This document shows positions 17,890 through 26,322 of a stretch of DNA of 64,000 nt, piece after piece. The position numbers and the translations under genes are program-made. Position 1 is the stretch's first letter; each line of letters begins with the position of its first letter. Under the pieces are notes generated by a model. It made no database searches and was not told where the DNA came from. It was given only the letters and a program-made list of their open reading frames with translations. The DNA is taken from positions 1 to 64,000 of the forward strand of contig CAKPAG010000004.1 in the NCBI GenBank assembly GCA_934132895.1. The letters run 5' to 3'. Source of the stretch: an uncultured Clostridia bacterium (lineage in GTDB: Bacteria; Bacillota; Clostridia; TANB77; CAG-465).

Positions 17890-18486
17890 ATGAAAAATTA
17901 TTTAGAAAAATACATAAGTGAAAATATAAAAATAATAAAAATACTTGTTATTTCAGTAGTAGTGGGAATTATTATTGGGATTATGCTAATTCATTTTTTT
18001 AATAACGAATTAAGACAAGAGTTCGTGGGGAGTATAAAAGAAACGCTAGATATTGCAAAAAGTGGAAATTTTGAAAATATAAACATAATAAAAAATGGTA
18101 TAATGTCTAATATTATAGTTGTTGGTTTGATATATTTAGCAGCAATAACTTTAATTGCCCCTATATGTATAACTTTTATAAATTTCTTTAAAGGACTAAC
18201 TATAGGGATGTATATATCTACACTTTTTTATGTATTTGGTGTGTGGAAGGGACTACTTGCTAGCTTTTTAATTGTCATTTTACCAAATATAATATATTTT
18301 CCAGCGTTTATATATATAAGTACAAATGCAATAAAGTTTTATTATGAAATAACAGAAAGTAAAAATAAATTATCTTTAATAGTAAAAGAAACATATAAAC
18401 TAATAATTGCTATATCTCTTATAATTTTAGCCGTTTTAATTGAACAACTTTCAAGTTTTGGTGTTATAAACTTATACATTAAATGA
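17890..18486 (+). CDS. spoIIM: Stage II sporulation protein M
   Basis: 198 residues with several hydrophobic helices (about residues 15-35, 80-100, 105-130, 135-155, 170-190). With SpoIID and SpoIIP it forms the DMP complex that remodels septal peptidoglycan so that the mother cell can engulf the forespore. The SpoIIM pattern is visible in FINFFKGLTIGMYISTLFYV and in LLASFLIVILPNIIYFPAF. I prefer the ATG at 17890 over that at 17869, whose reading would start inside the terminator stem. The partner spoIIP lies in this window at 56662; spoIID is not seen. Confidence 0.85.
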   Translation: MKNYLEKYISENIKIIKILVISVVVGIIIGIMLIHFFNNELRQEFVGSIKETLDIAKSGNFENINIIKNGIMSNIIVVGLIYLAAITLIAPICITFINFFKGLTIGMYISTLFYVFGVWKGLLASFLIVILPNIIYFPAFIYISTNAIKFYYEITESKNKLSLIVKETYKLIIAISLIILAVLIEQLSSFGVINLYIK

Positions 18487-18558
18487 TAGTAAAATCATAT
18501 AAAATTACAAAAAGCTACAAAAAAATAAAAAACATTACATAATTTTTTCTAAAACTAT

Positions 18559-18587
18559 TGCAAAATTGAATGAAATAGTGTAAAATA
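18559..18587 (+). promoter_or_regulatory. Sigma-A promoter for xerD
   Basis: TTGCAA, 17-nt spacer, TAAAAT, 26 nt before the ATG. Confidence 0.5.
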
Positions 18588-18613
18588 TGACTAGTGAAAC
18601 GGAGGACTAAAAA

Positions 18614-19486
18614 ATGAAGATTATAATTGACGAGTTTATTGAAAGTTTAAAATCTAGACAAGCATCTGCAAATACACTTGCTTCTTATGAAAGAGATATC
18701 ATTCAATTTGATAAATACTTTGCTGAAAAAGGAAAAAAGATTTTTGATTTAACTAAGGATGATATGCAAGAATATGTAAATAATTTAAAAGATATGGGAA
18801 AATCTAACTCAACTATTTCTAGAAGTACAGCATCACTTAAGAGTTTTTATAGATATTTAGTAAATAAAAAACTTGCTGAGGAAAATATTGCTGAAAATAT
18901 TGAAGTACCTAAGGTTGATAGAAAAGAACCTATGATATTAACATCAGCTGAAATAGAAAAACTATTAGAGCAACCTGATTTGTCAGAATTAAAAGGACAA
19001 AGAGATAAAGTAATGTTAGAAATATTATATGTAACAGGTATAAGGGTAACAGAACTTGTTTCATTAAGAATTGAAGATGTTAATTTTAGTGGTGGATATA
19101 TAAGAGTTAAGAAAAAGAACTCTGAAAGACATATTCCTTTAGGAAATCGTTCTATGAAGCTTTTAAAAGAATATATGGAAAAGGTAAGACCTTTACTTAT
19201 TAGGACTGAGGAAGAAAAATCATTATTTATTAATACAAATGGACAAAAAATGACAAGACAAGGATATTGGAAAATTTTAAAACAATATAAAGAACAAGCT
19301 AAAATAGATAAGGATATAACACCTCATACAATTAGACATTCATTTGCGGTTCATATGTTACAAAATGGAACAGAAGTAAAGAAAGTTCAAGAATTATTAG
19401 GACATACTGATGTTGCATCAACTATGATGTATACTCAAATGGCTAATTCAATGCCAAAAGATAATTATTTTAAGTTTGAATCTTAA
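18614..19486 (+). CDS. xerD: Tyrosine recombinase XerC/XerD
   Basis: 290 residues, the normal Xer length. Resolves chromosome dimers at dif. The N-terminal SAM-like core-binding domain begins DEFIESLKSRQASANTLASY. The catalytic set is complete: Arg in VTGIRVTELVSLR, Lys in VKKKNSERHIPLG, HTIRHSFAVHML (His-x-x-Arg), His in LGHTDVASTMMYTQ with the nucleophilic Tyr. GGAGG precedes the ATG. It stands alone with its own promoter and terminator, next to rnhA-spoIIM. XerC cannot be fully excluded, but the position near spoIIM resembles xerD in Bacillus. Confidence 0.88.
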   Translation: MKIIIDEFIESLKSRQASANTLASYERDIIQFDKYFAEKGKKIFDLTKDDMQEYVNNLKDMGKSNSTISRSTASLKSFYRYLVNKKLAEENIAENIEVPKVDRKEPMILTSAEIEKLLEQPDLSELKGQRDKVMLEILYVTGIRVTELVSLRIEDVNFSGGYIRVKKKNSERHIPLGNRSMKLLKEYMEKVRPLLIRTEEEKSLFINTNGQKMTRQGYWKILKQYKEQAKIDKDITPHTIRHSFAVHMLQNGTEVKKVQELLGHTDVASTMMYTQMANSMPKDNYFKFES

Positions 19487-19505
19487 AATATAATATAAAT
19501 TCATT

Positions 19506-19537
19506 AAAAAGCTAGATATAGTAAAATCTAGCTTTTT
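19506..19537 (+). terminator. Rho-independent terminator after xerD
   Basis: AAAAAGCTAGAT pairs with ATCTAGCTTTTT. Confidence 0.85.
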
Positions 19538-19623
19538 AATAACTAATGTTTCAATGTTATGTAGTTTTTAACATTACAAAATGTTGCTAAAATACATTTT
19601 TTATTAAAAAATCTGCATTAATG

Positions 19624-19652
19624 TTGACATATTATGTAAAATATGTTACAAT
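19624..19652 (+). promoter_or_regulatory. Sigma-A promoter for the sortase substrate gene
   Basis: TTGACA, 17-nt spacer, TACAAT, 35 nt before the ATG. Confidence 0.65.
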
Positions 19653-19687
19653 AATATTGTAAATGTTATTAAATGGAGGAAAATAAA

Positions 19688-20578
19688 ATGAAAAAAATGT
19701 TAAATATTAAAAAAATATTTGTAATAGTTAGTATAATAGCTTTAAGTTTTACAGCTTTTTCAACTATAAACTACGTTAATGCATGGGCAGCATGTATGAG
19801 AGTTTCACCTTTAAGTAGTAAAGTAGTTGATGAAGGTGGAGAAATAAGATTTACAGTAGGCTATAGTAATGACATAAACCAAATTACTTTATCTAATAAT
19901 GATTTAGGACTAACTGGTTTTACAGCTAACATAGACATTCAAAGAAATGGAAATGAAAGAGTAGTAATATTATCTAATATACATAACTCAAATTCAAATG
20001 CAAATAATAAGAGTATATATATTTCTGAAGGAACTGCACTTTCAAGTAATGGAGCTTTAGCTAATCCAATGAGAACTGCTGAGTTCTCTATTAGAGCTAC
20101 TACACCAACTCCAACACCTTCTACAGATGATGTTGCACCAGTTGCTAGTATAAGTGGTCCAAATCCAGCTAATGTATATGTTGGCGGAACAGTTACATAT
20201 AAAGTAACTTATACAGATAATGTAGGAATTAAAGCTATAACTTTAAATGCTAATGATATCGGATTAAGCGGATTTACAGCTAATAAAAGTGTATCTATAA
20301 GTGGTAATGTTGCAACTATTACATTATCTAACATTCAAGGAAATCTTGGTGGTAATAAATTCATTAAGGTTACAGCAGGTAGTGCAATTGATGCTCAAGG
20401 AAATATGTGTAATGCTGTTACAGGTGGAGCATTTTCAATAGTACAAAAAAATAATAATAACAATAATAACAATAATAATGGACAAAATAATAACGATAAA
20501 CCACAAGATACAAATAACAATAATCAAAATAATGGAAAACCAAAAGATTGGGTTGCAAATCCAAACACTGGTAAATAA
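19688..20578 (+). CDS. Secreted two-domain protein ending in NPNTGK (candidate sortase substrate)
   Basis: 296 residues. Signal peptide with a basic start and hydrophobic core to about residue 32, probable cut near VNAWA. Two similar beta-sandwich domains follow (about 35-140 and 155-255). Each ends with a comparable strand, LGLTGFTANIDIQ and IGLSGFTANKSVSI, so they arose by duplication; a TPTPTPS linker separates them. An Asn-rich tail encoded by AAT/AAC repeats (20449-20540) leads to WVANPNTGK and the stop. NPNTG matches a class B-type sorting box, yet no hydrophobic anchor or basic tail follows. The class B sortase is the next gene (after a hairpin). Start: ATG after GGAGG, five codons inside the longest frame. 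Confidence 0.7.
   Translation: MKKMLNIKKIFVIVSIIALSFTAFSTINYVNAWAACMRVSPLSSKVVDEGGEIRFTVGYSNDINQITLSNNDLGLTGFTANIDIQRNGNERVVILSNIHNSNSNANNKSIYISEGTALSSNGALANPMRTAEFSIRATTPTPTPSTDDVAPVASISGPNPANVYVGGTVTYKVTYTDNVGIKAITLNANDIGLSGFTANKSVSISGNVATITLSNIQGNLGGNKFIKVTAGSAIDAQGNMCNAVTGGAFSIVQKNNNNNNNNNNGQNNNDKPQDTNNNNQNNGKPKDWVANPNTGK
20449..20540 (+). repeat. AAT/AAC trinucleotide repeat encoding poly-Asn
   Basis: An imperfect run of AAT and AAC codons giving blocks of ten, three, four and two Asn. Changes in copy number would keep the frame and only alter linker length. Confidence 0.75.
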
Positions 20579-20594
20579 AATTAAAAATAAAAGT

Positions 20595-20635
20595 GAGGGC
20601 CTATATTTAAAAGCATATAAGCCCTCTTTATTTAG
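20595..20635 (+). terminator. Terminator or attenuator between substrate gene and sortase
   Basis: GAGGGC-C-TATAT pairs with ATATA-A-GCCCTC, followed by TTTATTT. It lies in the gap before srtB, so sortase expression would depend on partial readthrough or a separate start. Confidence 0.7.
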
Positions 20636-20682
20636 AAATATATTCAGGAGAAATTTTGAAAGAAATTAGAAAGGGTGATATT

Positions 20683-21435
20683 ATGAATCTAGATGTAAAA
20701 AGTAATAAAAAAACTAAAATATTAATTATAATTGCTATTGTATTAGGAGTTATCCTTATAACATGGGGATGTATATGGTACTTTACAAGTAAATCTAAAA
20801 ATCTTGGAGATGGAGAACCAGTAGGTGATGTAAATATGGAAGTTACAGAATCTAAAGATGAGGGAAGAAATCTTCAAAATGAAATAAAAGCTATAAATGA
20901 AAATTATAAAGATGCAGTTGCTTGGATAAAAGTGCCGGGAACAACAATAGATACCGTTGTATTTAAATCAGATAATAATGATAGATATTTAAGAAATGAT
21001 AGAGATAACAATAAAACAAAATGGGGAGAAACTTTTTTAGATTACAGATGCGATATAAATAATATGACTGATAAGAGCCATTTTATAATCTATGGTCATA
21101 ATACAGAAACTGATGACCATTTTACTCCACTTTTAAATTATAAGAAAAAAGAATTCTTTAATAATCACCAAATTATAGAAATGTCAACTTTAAATGGGAA
21201 CTATAGATGGCAAGTATTTACTGTTTATGTTACAGATACAGAATTTTTCTATATAGATACTAATTTTGAAGATGCCACAGAATATAGAGAATTTTTAGAT
21301 ACTATTAAATCTAAAAGTATGTATAATACAAACCAATCTATATCTGAAAAAGACACAATATTAACACTTTCTACTTGTGATTATTCAAGAAAAAACGGTA
21401 GATTTGTAGTACAATGTAAATTAATTAAAGAATAA
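20683..21435 (+). CDS. srtB: Sortase, class B
   Basis: 250 residues. Transpeptidase that cuts a sorting signal and joins the protein to the cell wall. One N-terminal membrane helix (residues about 13-35), then the SrtB pattern: VAWIKVPGTTIDTVVFKSDN, YLRNDRDN, GETFLDYRCDI, catalytic His in FIIYGHNTETDDHFTPLLNY, catalytic Cys in TLSTCDYS, and Arg in NGRFVVQCKL. The start is the ATG after GGGTGAT rather than the TTG at 20656. Paired with the NPNTG-ending secreted protein upstream; two NPxT[GS]-D proteins at 52-55 kb could also be substrates. Confidence 0.9.
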   Translation: MNLDVKSNKKTKILIIIAIVLGVILITWGCIWYFTSKSKNLGDGEPVGDVNMEVTESKDEGRNLQNEIKAINENYKDAVAWIKVPGTTIDTVVFKSDNNDRYLRNDRDNNKTKWGETFLDYRCDINNMTDKSHFIIYGHNTETDDHFTPLLNYKKKEFFNNHQIIEMSTLNGNYRWQVFTVYVTDTEFFYIDTNFEDATEYREFLDTIKSKSMYNTNQSISEKDTILTLSTCDYSRKNGRFVVQCKLIKE

Positions 21436-21444
21436 GCTATAAAA

Positions 21445-21481
21445 AATATAACCATCAGATAATTTGTCTGGTGGTTATATT
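21445..21481 (+). terminator. Rho-independent terminator after srtB
   Basis: AATATAACCATCAGA pairs with TCTGGTGGTTATATT. Confidence 0.8.
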
Positions 21482-21514
21482 TGTAGTATAAAAGAGGTCT
21501 GAATATTATGTAAA

Positions 21515-21543
21515 TTGACAAAAACTGCATTTTATGGTATAAT
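21515..21543 (+). promoter_or_regulatory. Sigma-A promoter for the GDPD gene
   Basis: Perfect TTGACA, 17-nt spacer, perfect TATAAT, about 50 nt before the ATG. Confidence 0.75.
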
Positions 21544-21595
21544 TATATGAGTGAAATTTATAAACTACAATCATTAATATGAAGGAGAAGAGGTT

Positions 21596-23053
21596 ATGTT
21601 TAATAATATGTTTTTTAGTATTATACTGTATGCTATGATCTTGTCATTTGCAGTATATATACTCAAGTTTAGATTTAAGTTTAAAAAATCTAATGAAATA
21701 TATGATTTAATTATTGCACACCGGGGGCTTCATATTAATGCTCCGGAAAACACAATAAAATCATATAACGAAGCAATAAAGAGGGGAATATCAATAGAAA
21801 TTGATGTTAGAAATTTACCAGATGGAAACATAGTGTGTATTCATGATAGATATACTAAAAGACTATTAGGATTTCCTGGAAAAATTTCTAATATGAGCTT
21901 TGAAGAAATACAAAAATATAAAGTATTAAAGTCTGAAGAATCAGTACCTTTGTTAAAAGACGTATTAGATTTGGTTGATTCTCAAGTTCCTATACTTGTT
22001 GAAGTAAAAGGTACATTTGACAGAGAATATAAAGAAAATTTTATGAAGGCTGTAGGGGACTATAAAGGTGTTATATATTTTCATGTAAAGAATATAGTAA
22101 CCTATGTTAGATTAAAAAAAATATTTGGTGATAAAGTATTTTTTATACTTAATCCATTTAGAAAAAGATTTGAGTTTATAAAAGGAAAACATTATAAGAA
22201 GATAGTGCTTCCTAAACTTGATGATTTAGTATTCTCGGTTGAAACTACTGATACAGCAAAGACTGTTATAAGTAAACTTTGGAAAATATCAAATAGGTAT
22301 GAAACTAGAACTAAGAAAAAAGAGCATTGGTTATTTAATACACCAATAGCTCATAGAGGTATATGTACTTCAACCATTCCAGAGAATTCAATTGATTCTT
22401 TTGCAGAATGCGTAAAGAAAAAAGTAGGTATAGAAGCTGACTTTGTGTATTATAAAGGTGAAGTTAGATGCTATCATTCAGATAGGGCTTCTAATAAATT
22501 GGGGCAACCCACATCATGTGCTGCCAAAATTTCAATTGAAAATTCTTTAACTCTTAAAGGGTTCTTGGAAATAGTGAATGGAAATGTACCAGTAATATTT
22601 GATATAAAGGATGCTCACTTCTTTAATAGGAGATTAGAGAAACTTCTAATGGAGCAGCTAAAAGACTATAAAGGTGAGTACGTTATACAATCATTTAATC
22701 CAAGAGTAGTATCATGGTTTGAAAAGAAATATCCGTGCATTAATAGAGGTCAAGTTGGTCACAGCTTAAGAGGATTAAGAAATAAGGTACCCAATCCTAT
22801 TTTAGTTGCTGTAAACTTTGTATTATTTTATGCTGGAAAACCTGATTATATAATGTATGACCTTGATGAAAATGTCCACATATTACCAACTTTTAACAAT
22901 ATTATTGGACTTCCTGTACTCGGTTATGCTCCTAAGTCTAAGTCTGAAACTTATGAATACCAAAAATTTTTTGATAATTTTGTGTATGAAGATTTAGAAA
23001 ATAAAAAGGCTTGGGGAGATTATTTTAAAAAAAGATTTAAAAAAGATATCTAA
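21596..23053 (+). CDS. Membrane-anchored protein with two tandem glycerophosphodiester phosphodiesterase domains
   Basis: 485 residues: N-terminal membrane helix (about 5-24), then two GDPD domains. Domain 1 has IIAHRGLHINAPENT, a metal-binding EID in ISIEIDVRNLPDG and the second catalytic His in IVCIHDRYTKR. Domain 2 (from about residue 250) has IAHRGICTSTIPENS, IEADFVYYKGEVRCYHSDR and, near the end, VIQSFNPRVVSWF. Both therefore keep the catalytic His pair. Likely substrates are glycerophosphodiesters or teichoic/phospholipid-derived polymers outside the membrane; specificity is inferred only. The Arg of the first HRG is encoded by CGG (21722), the one in-frame CGG at a conserved Arg, showing that CGG can mean Arg here. 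Confidence 0.82.
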   Translation: MFNNMFFSIILYAMILSFAVYILKFRFKFKKSNEIYDLIIAHRGLHINAPENTIKSYNEAIKRGISIEIDVRNLPDGNIVCIHDRYTKRLLGFPGKISNMSFEEIQKYKVLKSEESVPLLKDVLDLVDSQVPILVEVKGTFDREYKENFMKAVGDYKGVIYFHVKNIVTYVRLKKIFGDKVFFILNPFRKRFEFIKGKHYKKIVLPKLDDLVFSVETTDTAKTVISKLWKISNRYETRTKKKEHWLFNTPIAHRGICTSTIPENSIDSFAECVKKKVGIEADFVYYKGEVRCYHSDRASNKLGQPTSCAAKISIENSLTLKGFLEIVNGNVPVIFDIKDAHFFNRRLEKLLMEQLKDYKGEYVIQSFNPRVVSWFEKKYPCINRGQVGHSLRGLRNKVPNPILVAVNFVLFYAGKPDYIMYDLDENVHILPTFNNIIGLPVLGYAPKSKSETYEYQKFFDNFVYEDLENKKAWGDYFKKRFKKDI

Positions 23054-23077
23054 GAAATTTTCTTGGGTATCTTTTTT
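23041..23077 (+). terminator. Rho-independent terminator after the GDPD gene
   Basis: AAAAGATAtC-TAAGAAA pairs with TTTCTT-gGTATCTTTT, then a T run; it overlaps the stop codon. Confidence 0.7.
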
Positions 23078-23126
23078 CTACAAAATTTTATAAAAATATA
23101 TGTTAATATATTAATGAGGTGAAAGT

Positions 23127-23432
23127 ATGAAGTATAATTATAATGAGGGAAATTTAACTGTTGAGTTAGAAGAAGAGTTAGACATGCATGCATGTAAAAT
23201 TTTAAGAAATGTAATAGATGGTTATATCATGAAATATCAACCAACAGAATTTGAAATGGATTTAAGTAAGGTTAAGTTTATGGATAGCAGCGGTATAGGT
23301 CTTATTATGGGAAGATATAATCTTGTAAAATTAATGGATTCTAAGTTTGTAATAGTTAACCCAAGCAATAGTATAAAGAGAATATTAGAGTTATCTAATA
23401 TATCTAAAGAAATAACGTTGAGGTGTAAGTAA
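23127..23432 (+). CDS. spoIIAA: Anti-sigma F factor antagonist SpoIIAA
   Basis: 101 residues with a STAS fold. In its unphosphorylated state it frees sigma F from SpoIIAB in the forespore; SpoIIAB phosphorylates the conserved Ser. FMDSSGIGLIMGRY, about residues 51-64, contains the phosphorylation Ser and is close to the SpoIIAA consensus. GAGGTG precedes the ATG. The stop lies 1 nt before spoIIAB, so the two are translated together. Confidence 0.9.
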   Translation: MKYNYNEGNLTVELEEELDMHACKILRNVIDGYIMKYQPTEFEMDLSKVKFMDSSGIGLIMGRYNLVKLMDSKFVIVNPSNSIKRILELSNISKEITLRCK

Positions 23433-23433
23433 T

Positions 23434-23898
23434 ATGGAAAATTATTTTGAAATTAAAATAAAAGCAGATCTTAAAAATGTAGCTATAGCAAGAGTAGCTA
23501 TATCCACTTTTATAGCAGAACTTGATATAACAATAGATGATTTAATGGACGTAAAAACAGCAGTATCTGAAGCAGTCACAAATGCAATCGAACATGGCTA
23601 TGAAGAAACATCTACTGAAAATAATGAAGATAATTTTGTTATTGTGAGAGGTTATATAAAAAGTGAAGATGAAGATTATATAAAAATTGAAATAGAAGAT
23701 TTTGGGGTAGGTATAGAGGATATACCTCTTGCAACGACTCCTGCGTATACTTCCAAACCAGAACTTGAACATGCCGGAATGGGATTTACAATAATGGAAA
23801 CTTTTATGGATGAAGTATTTATAGACTCAAAAAAAGATGAAGGAACAGTTATAAAGCTTACTAAAGTAATTAGAAAAAGAAAAAGCAAAATGATATAA
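23434..23898 (+). CDS. spoIIAB: Anti-sigma F factor SpoIIAB (Ser kinase)
   Basis: 154 residues with a GHKL ATPase fold. Binds and holds sigma F and phosphorylates SpoIIAA. N-box in VKTAVSEAVTNAIEHGY, G1 box in IEDFGVGIED, ATP-lid region with YTSKPELEHAGMGFTIMETF, and GTVIKLTK at the end. The usual third gene, sigF (spoIIAC), does not follow: 180 nt of non-coding DNA and then a small unrelated gene come next. Sigma F must be encoded elsewhere. Confidence 0.9.
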   Translation: MENYFEIKIKADLKNVAIARVAISTFIAELDITIDDLMDVKTAVSEAVTNAIEHGYEETSTENNEDNFVIVRGYIKSEDEDYIKIEIEDFGVGIEDIPLATTPAYTSKPELEHAGMGFTIMETFMDEVFIDSKKDEGTVIKLTKVIRKRKSKMI

Positions 23899-24080
23899 AT
23901 ATTTTATATTTTATTTGTTACGATAAAAATTAGATAAAAAGTATAATAGTATTAAATTTATAAATGCATAATATGATAAAATTGTTGATTTTAACTAATT
24001 TAGCCAAAAATCTGAAAACTTAAAATGTAAAAATAGTTGTGCTATAATAGTTACAAAAAAACTAATAAGGAGGTCTAATT

Positions 24081-24254
24081 ATGACATCTACAAGAAGGCA
24101 ACAAATGAGTGTGTTTAAACGGAATTCGTTTTATGATGTTACATATAAAACGAATGATGAATCTAGAGTGTTAAAAGAAATGATAGGTATGAAACCAAAA
24201 ATTTCATATAGAGAGCTTAAGGAAAAAATGACAAAAGAAATTAAAAAGAAATAA
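24081..24254 (+). CDS. Small basic protein, unknown function
   Basis: 57 residues, preceded by a very strong AAGGAGGT ribosome site and a TATAAT box, and followed by a terminator, so expression is likely. Sequence features: MTSTRRQQMSVFKRNS, then a Lys-rich helical C-terminus (SYRELKEKMTKEIKKK). Net charge is strongly positive; there is no membrane segment. Codon 14 is CGG. No family recognised. It occupies the place where sigF would normally stand. Confidence 0.5.
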   Translation: MTSTRRQQMSVFKRNSFYDVTYKTNDESRVLKEMIGMKPKISYRELKEKMTKEIKKK

Positions 24255-24266
24255 AACAAGAAAAAT

Positions 24267-24313
24267 AAAAGTTGATAGAAATTTGTAAGTAATGGATTTT
24301 TATCAGCTTTTTT
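24267..24313 (+). terminator. Rho-independent terminator
   Basis: AAAAGTTGATAGAAAT pairs with ATTTTTATCAGCTTTT (one mismatch and a G-T pair), followed by T. Confidence 0.75.
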
Positions 24314-24377
24314 CTTGCATATAATATTCTTATTTGGTAAAATATACTGTAGATTTAGGAGAATAATGTGAGATTAA

Positions 24378-25259
24378 ATGGAAAATAAAGATATGTTAAA
24401 AAAATATTTAGCACACGATAAAACAGTACGAGTTTTTGTGTTAGATGCTACAAATATGGTAGGAAAATTAAGAGAACTTCATAATATGACTAATACAGCT
24501 ACTGCAGCTTTAGGTAGAACTTTAGTTATATCTTGTATAATGGCTAGTATGTTAAAAGAAAAAGAAGATAGAATAACGGTTCAAATAAAAGGAGAAGGTG
24601 AAATTGGAAACATGGTAGTATGTGGAAATAATTCATTAAAAATGAAAGCATATGCTACTAATCCTCAAGCCGATGCACCCAAAAAAGAAAATGGAAAATT
24701 AGATGTATCAAAAATAGTTGGTAGTGGGTATATAAACGTTGTAAAAGATATTGGTTTAAAGGACCCATATGTTGGTGTGTGTAAGCTTGTATCATCAGAG
24801 ATAGCTGAAGATTTTGCATACTATTTTGCTACTTCTGAGCAGACACCAACAGCAGTTTTTCTAGGAGTAAACTTTTCTAAAGAAAACAAAGTAGAAAAAG
24901 CTTGTGGTTATGTAATAGAACCACTTCCTGATACTCCTGCTAATGTTATTGATATATTGGAAAATATTAATAGTAATATTTCTAGTGTAACAAATTTAAT
25001 GATGGACATTCAAAATATTGATGATGTTGCTAAAACTATTACTGGAGATAATTTCGTAGAATGTATAGAGGAAAAAGAACCTGTACTTGAATGCGATTGT
25101 AATATGGAGAAAATAAAAAGCACTTTGGTAGCATTAGGAGAAAAAGAAGTAAAAAAAATAGTAAGTGAAAATGGGGGAAAAATAGAACTTTCATGTGACT
25201 TTTGTAATAAAGTATATACTTTAAAAGAAGAGGAAATAGAAAAGTTATTTGAAAGTTAG
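24378..25259 (+). CDS. hslO: Redox-regulated chaperone Hsp33
   Basis: 293 residues. A holdase switched on by oxidation of a four-Cys zinc site. That site is complete near the C-terminus: CDC in VLECDCNMEK and CDFC in LSCDFCNKVY, the CxC...CxxC form. The N-terminal domain shows LGRTLVISCIMASMLK and VTVQIKGEGEIGNMVV-like strands. The next gene starts 19 nt after, or overlaps if the TTG at 25249 is used. Confidence 0.93.
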   Translation: MENKDMLKKYLAHDKTVRVFVLDATNMVGKLRELHNMTNTATAALGRTLVISCIMASMLKEKEDRITVQIKGEGEIGNMVVCGNNSLKMKAYATNPQADAPKKENGKLDVSKIVGSGYINVVKDIGLKDPYVGVCKLVSSEIAEDFAYYFATSEQTPTAVFLGVNFSKENKVEKACGYVIEPLPDTPANVIDILENINSNISSVTNLMMDIQNIDDVAKTITGDNFVECIEEKEPVLECDCNMEKIKSTLVALGEKEVKKIVSENGGKIELSCDFCNKVYTLKEEEIEKLFES

Positions 25260-25278
25260 AAAGGTAATAAAAAGCTTT

Positions 25279-26208
25279 ATGGAGTATATTGTATCAAAAG
25301 AAGATTCGAAAAAAAGGTTAGATATCTACTTAGTTGAAAAAAATAAAGATATAACTAGAAGTTATATAAAAACATTGATAAATAGTGAATGTATTTTAGT
25401 AAATGGGAAGAAACCTATAAAAGCAGGACAAGTCTTAAAAGAAAATGATAGAATATCACTTGTTTTAAAGGAAAAAGTTCCTGAAAATATAGTTCCACAA
25501 GATATAGATTTAGATATAGTCTATGAAGATGATGATTTAATAATAGTAAATAAAAAAAAGGGGATGGTTGTTCATCCTGCAAATGGAAATTATGAAGGAA
25601 CTTTAGTTAATGCATTAATGTATTCACATAAAGATAAATTGTCATCAATTAACGGTGAAGTTAGACCTGGAATAGTGCATAGAATAGATAAAGATACATC
25701 CGGAATATTAGTAGTAGCTAAAAACGATAACACACATAAAGAACTTTCAAAGCAGTTTAAAGTTCATAGTATAACTAGAAAATATATTGCACTTGTAAAA
25801 GGCATTGTTAAAGAAGATGAATTTAGCATTGATTTGCCAATTGGAAGAAATCCTAAAGATAGAAAAAAAATGGCAGTTACGCACAAAAATTCTAGAAATG
25901 CTGTAACTCATATAAAAGTACTAAAAAGATATTATAATTCAAATATTACACTTATAGAAGCAACTCTTGAAACTGGTAGGACGCATCAAATAAGAGTACA
26001 TATGTCATATAAAGGGTATCCACTTTTAGGAGATGAAATATATGGTAAAAAGGATACTAAATTTAAAGCAAAAGGTCAAATGCTTCATGCTTTAACTTTA
26101 GGTTTCATTCATCCTACCACTAAAAAGTATATAGAATTTACTTCATCTCTTCCAAAAGAATTTAAAGAGTTAATAGATATACTTGAAAAAAGAGAAAAAG
26201 ATTACTAG
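25279..26208 (+). CDS. rluD: RluA/RluD-family pseudouridine synthase
   Basis: 309 residues. Converts uridines of 23S rRNA (or possibly tRNA) to pseudouridine. N-terminal S4 domain (KKRLDIYLVEK; INSECILVNGKKPIKAG), then the catalytic domain with the Asp in GIVHRIDKDTSGILVVAKND, plus LETGRTHQIRVHMSY and PLLGDEIYG. I chose the ATG at 25279 because it lies just before the S4 domain; the TTG at 25249 would overlap hslO. The exact target (RluA, C or D type) cannot be told from sequence alone. Confidence 0.9.
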   Translation: MEYIVSKEDSKKRLDIYLVEKNKDITRSYIKTLINSECILVNGKKPIKAGQVLKENDRISLVLKEKVPENIVPQDIDLDIVYEDDDLIIVNKKKGMVVHPANGNYEGTLVNALMYSHKDKLSSINGEVRPGIVHRIDKDTSGILVVAKNDNTHKELSKQFKVHSITRKYIALVKGIVKEDEFSIDLPIGRNPKDRKKMAVTHKNSRNAVTHIKVLKRYYNSNITLIEATLETGRTHQIRVHMSYKGYPLLGDEIYGKKDTKFKAKGQMLHALTLGFIHPTTKKYIEFTSSLPKEFKELIDILEKREKDY

Positions 26209-26227
26209 CATTTTTTGGCTAGTAATC
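26200..26227 (+). terminator. Hairpin overlapping the rluD stop
   Basis: GATTACTAGC pairs perfectly with GCTAGTAATC around an ATTTTTTG loop; no clear T run follows, so termination is uncertain. Confidence 0.45.
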
Positions 26228-26322
26228 ATCTATATAAACATAAGCTTATGATAATATATATTATGAAATGTGAGCTTAGTTTGTGATGTTAAAATAGATA
26301 TTTTAAATATATGGAGTTGAAA

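Noticed and set aside
21722..21724. CGG in the GDPD gene as evidence for reassignment of CGG
   Set aside because: It stands at the invariant Arg of the HRG motif and the frame continues normally, so Arg is the natural reading.
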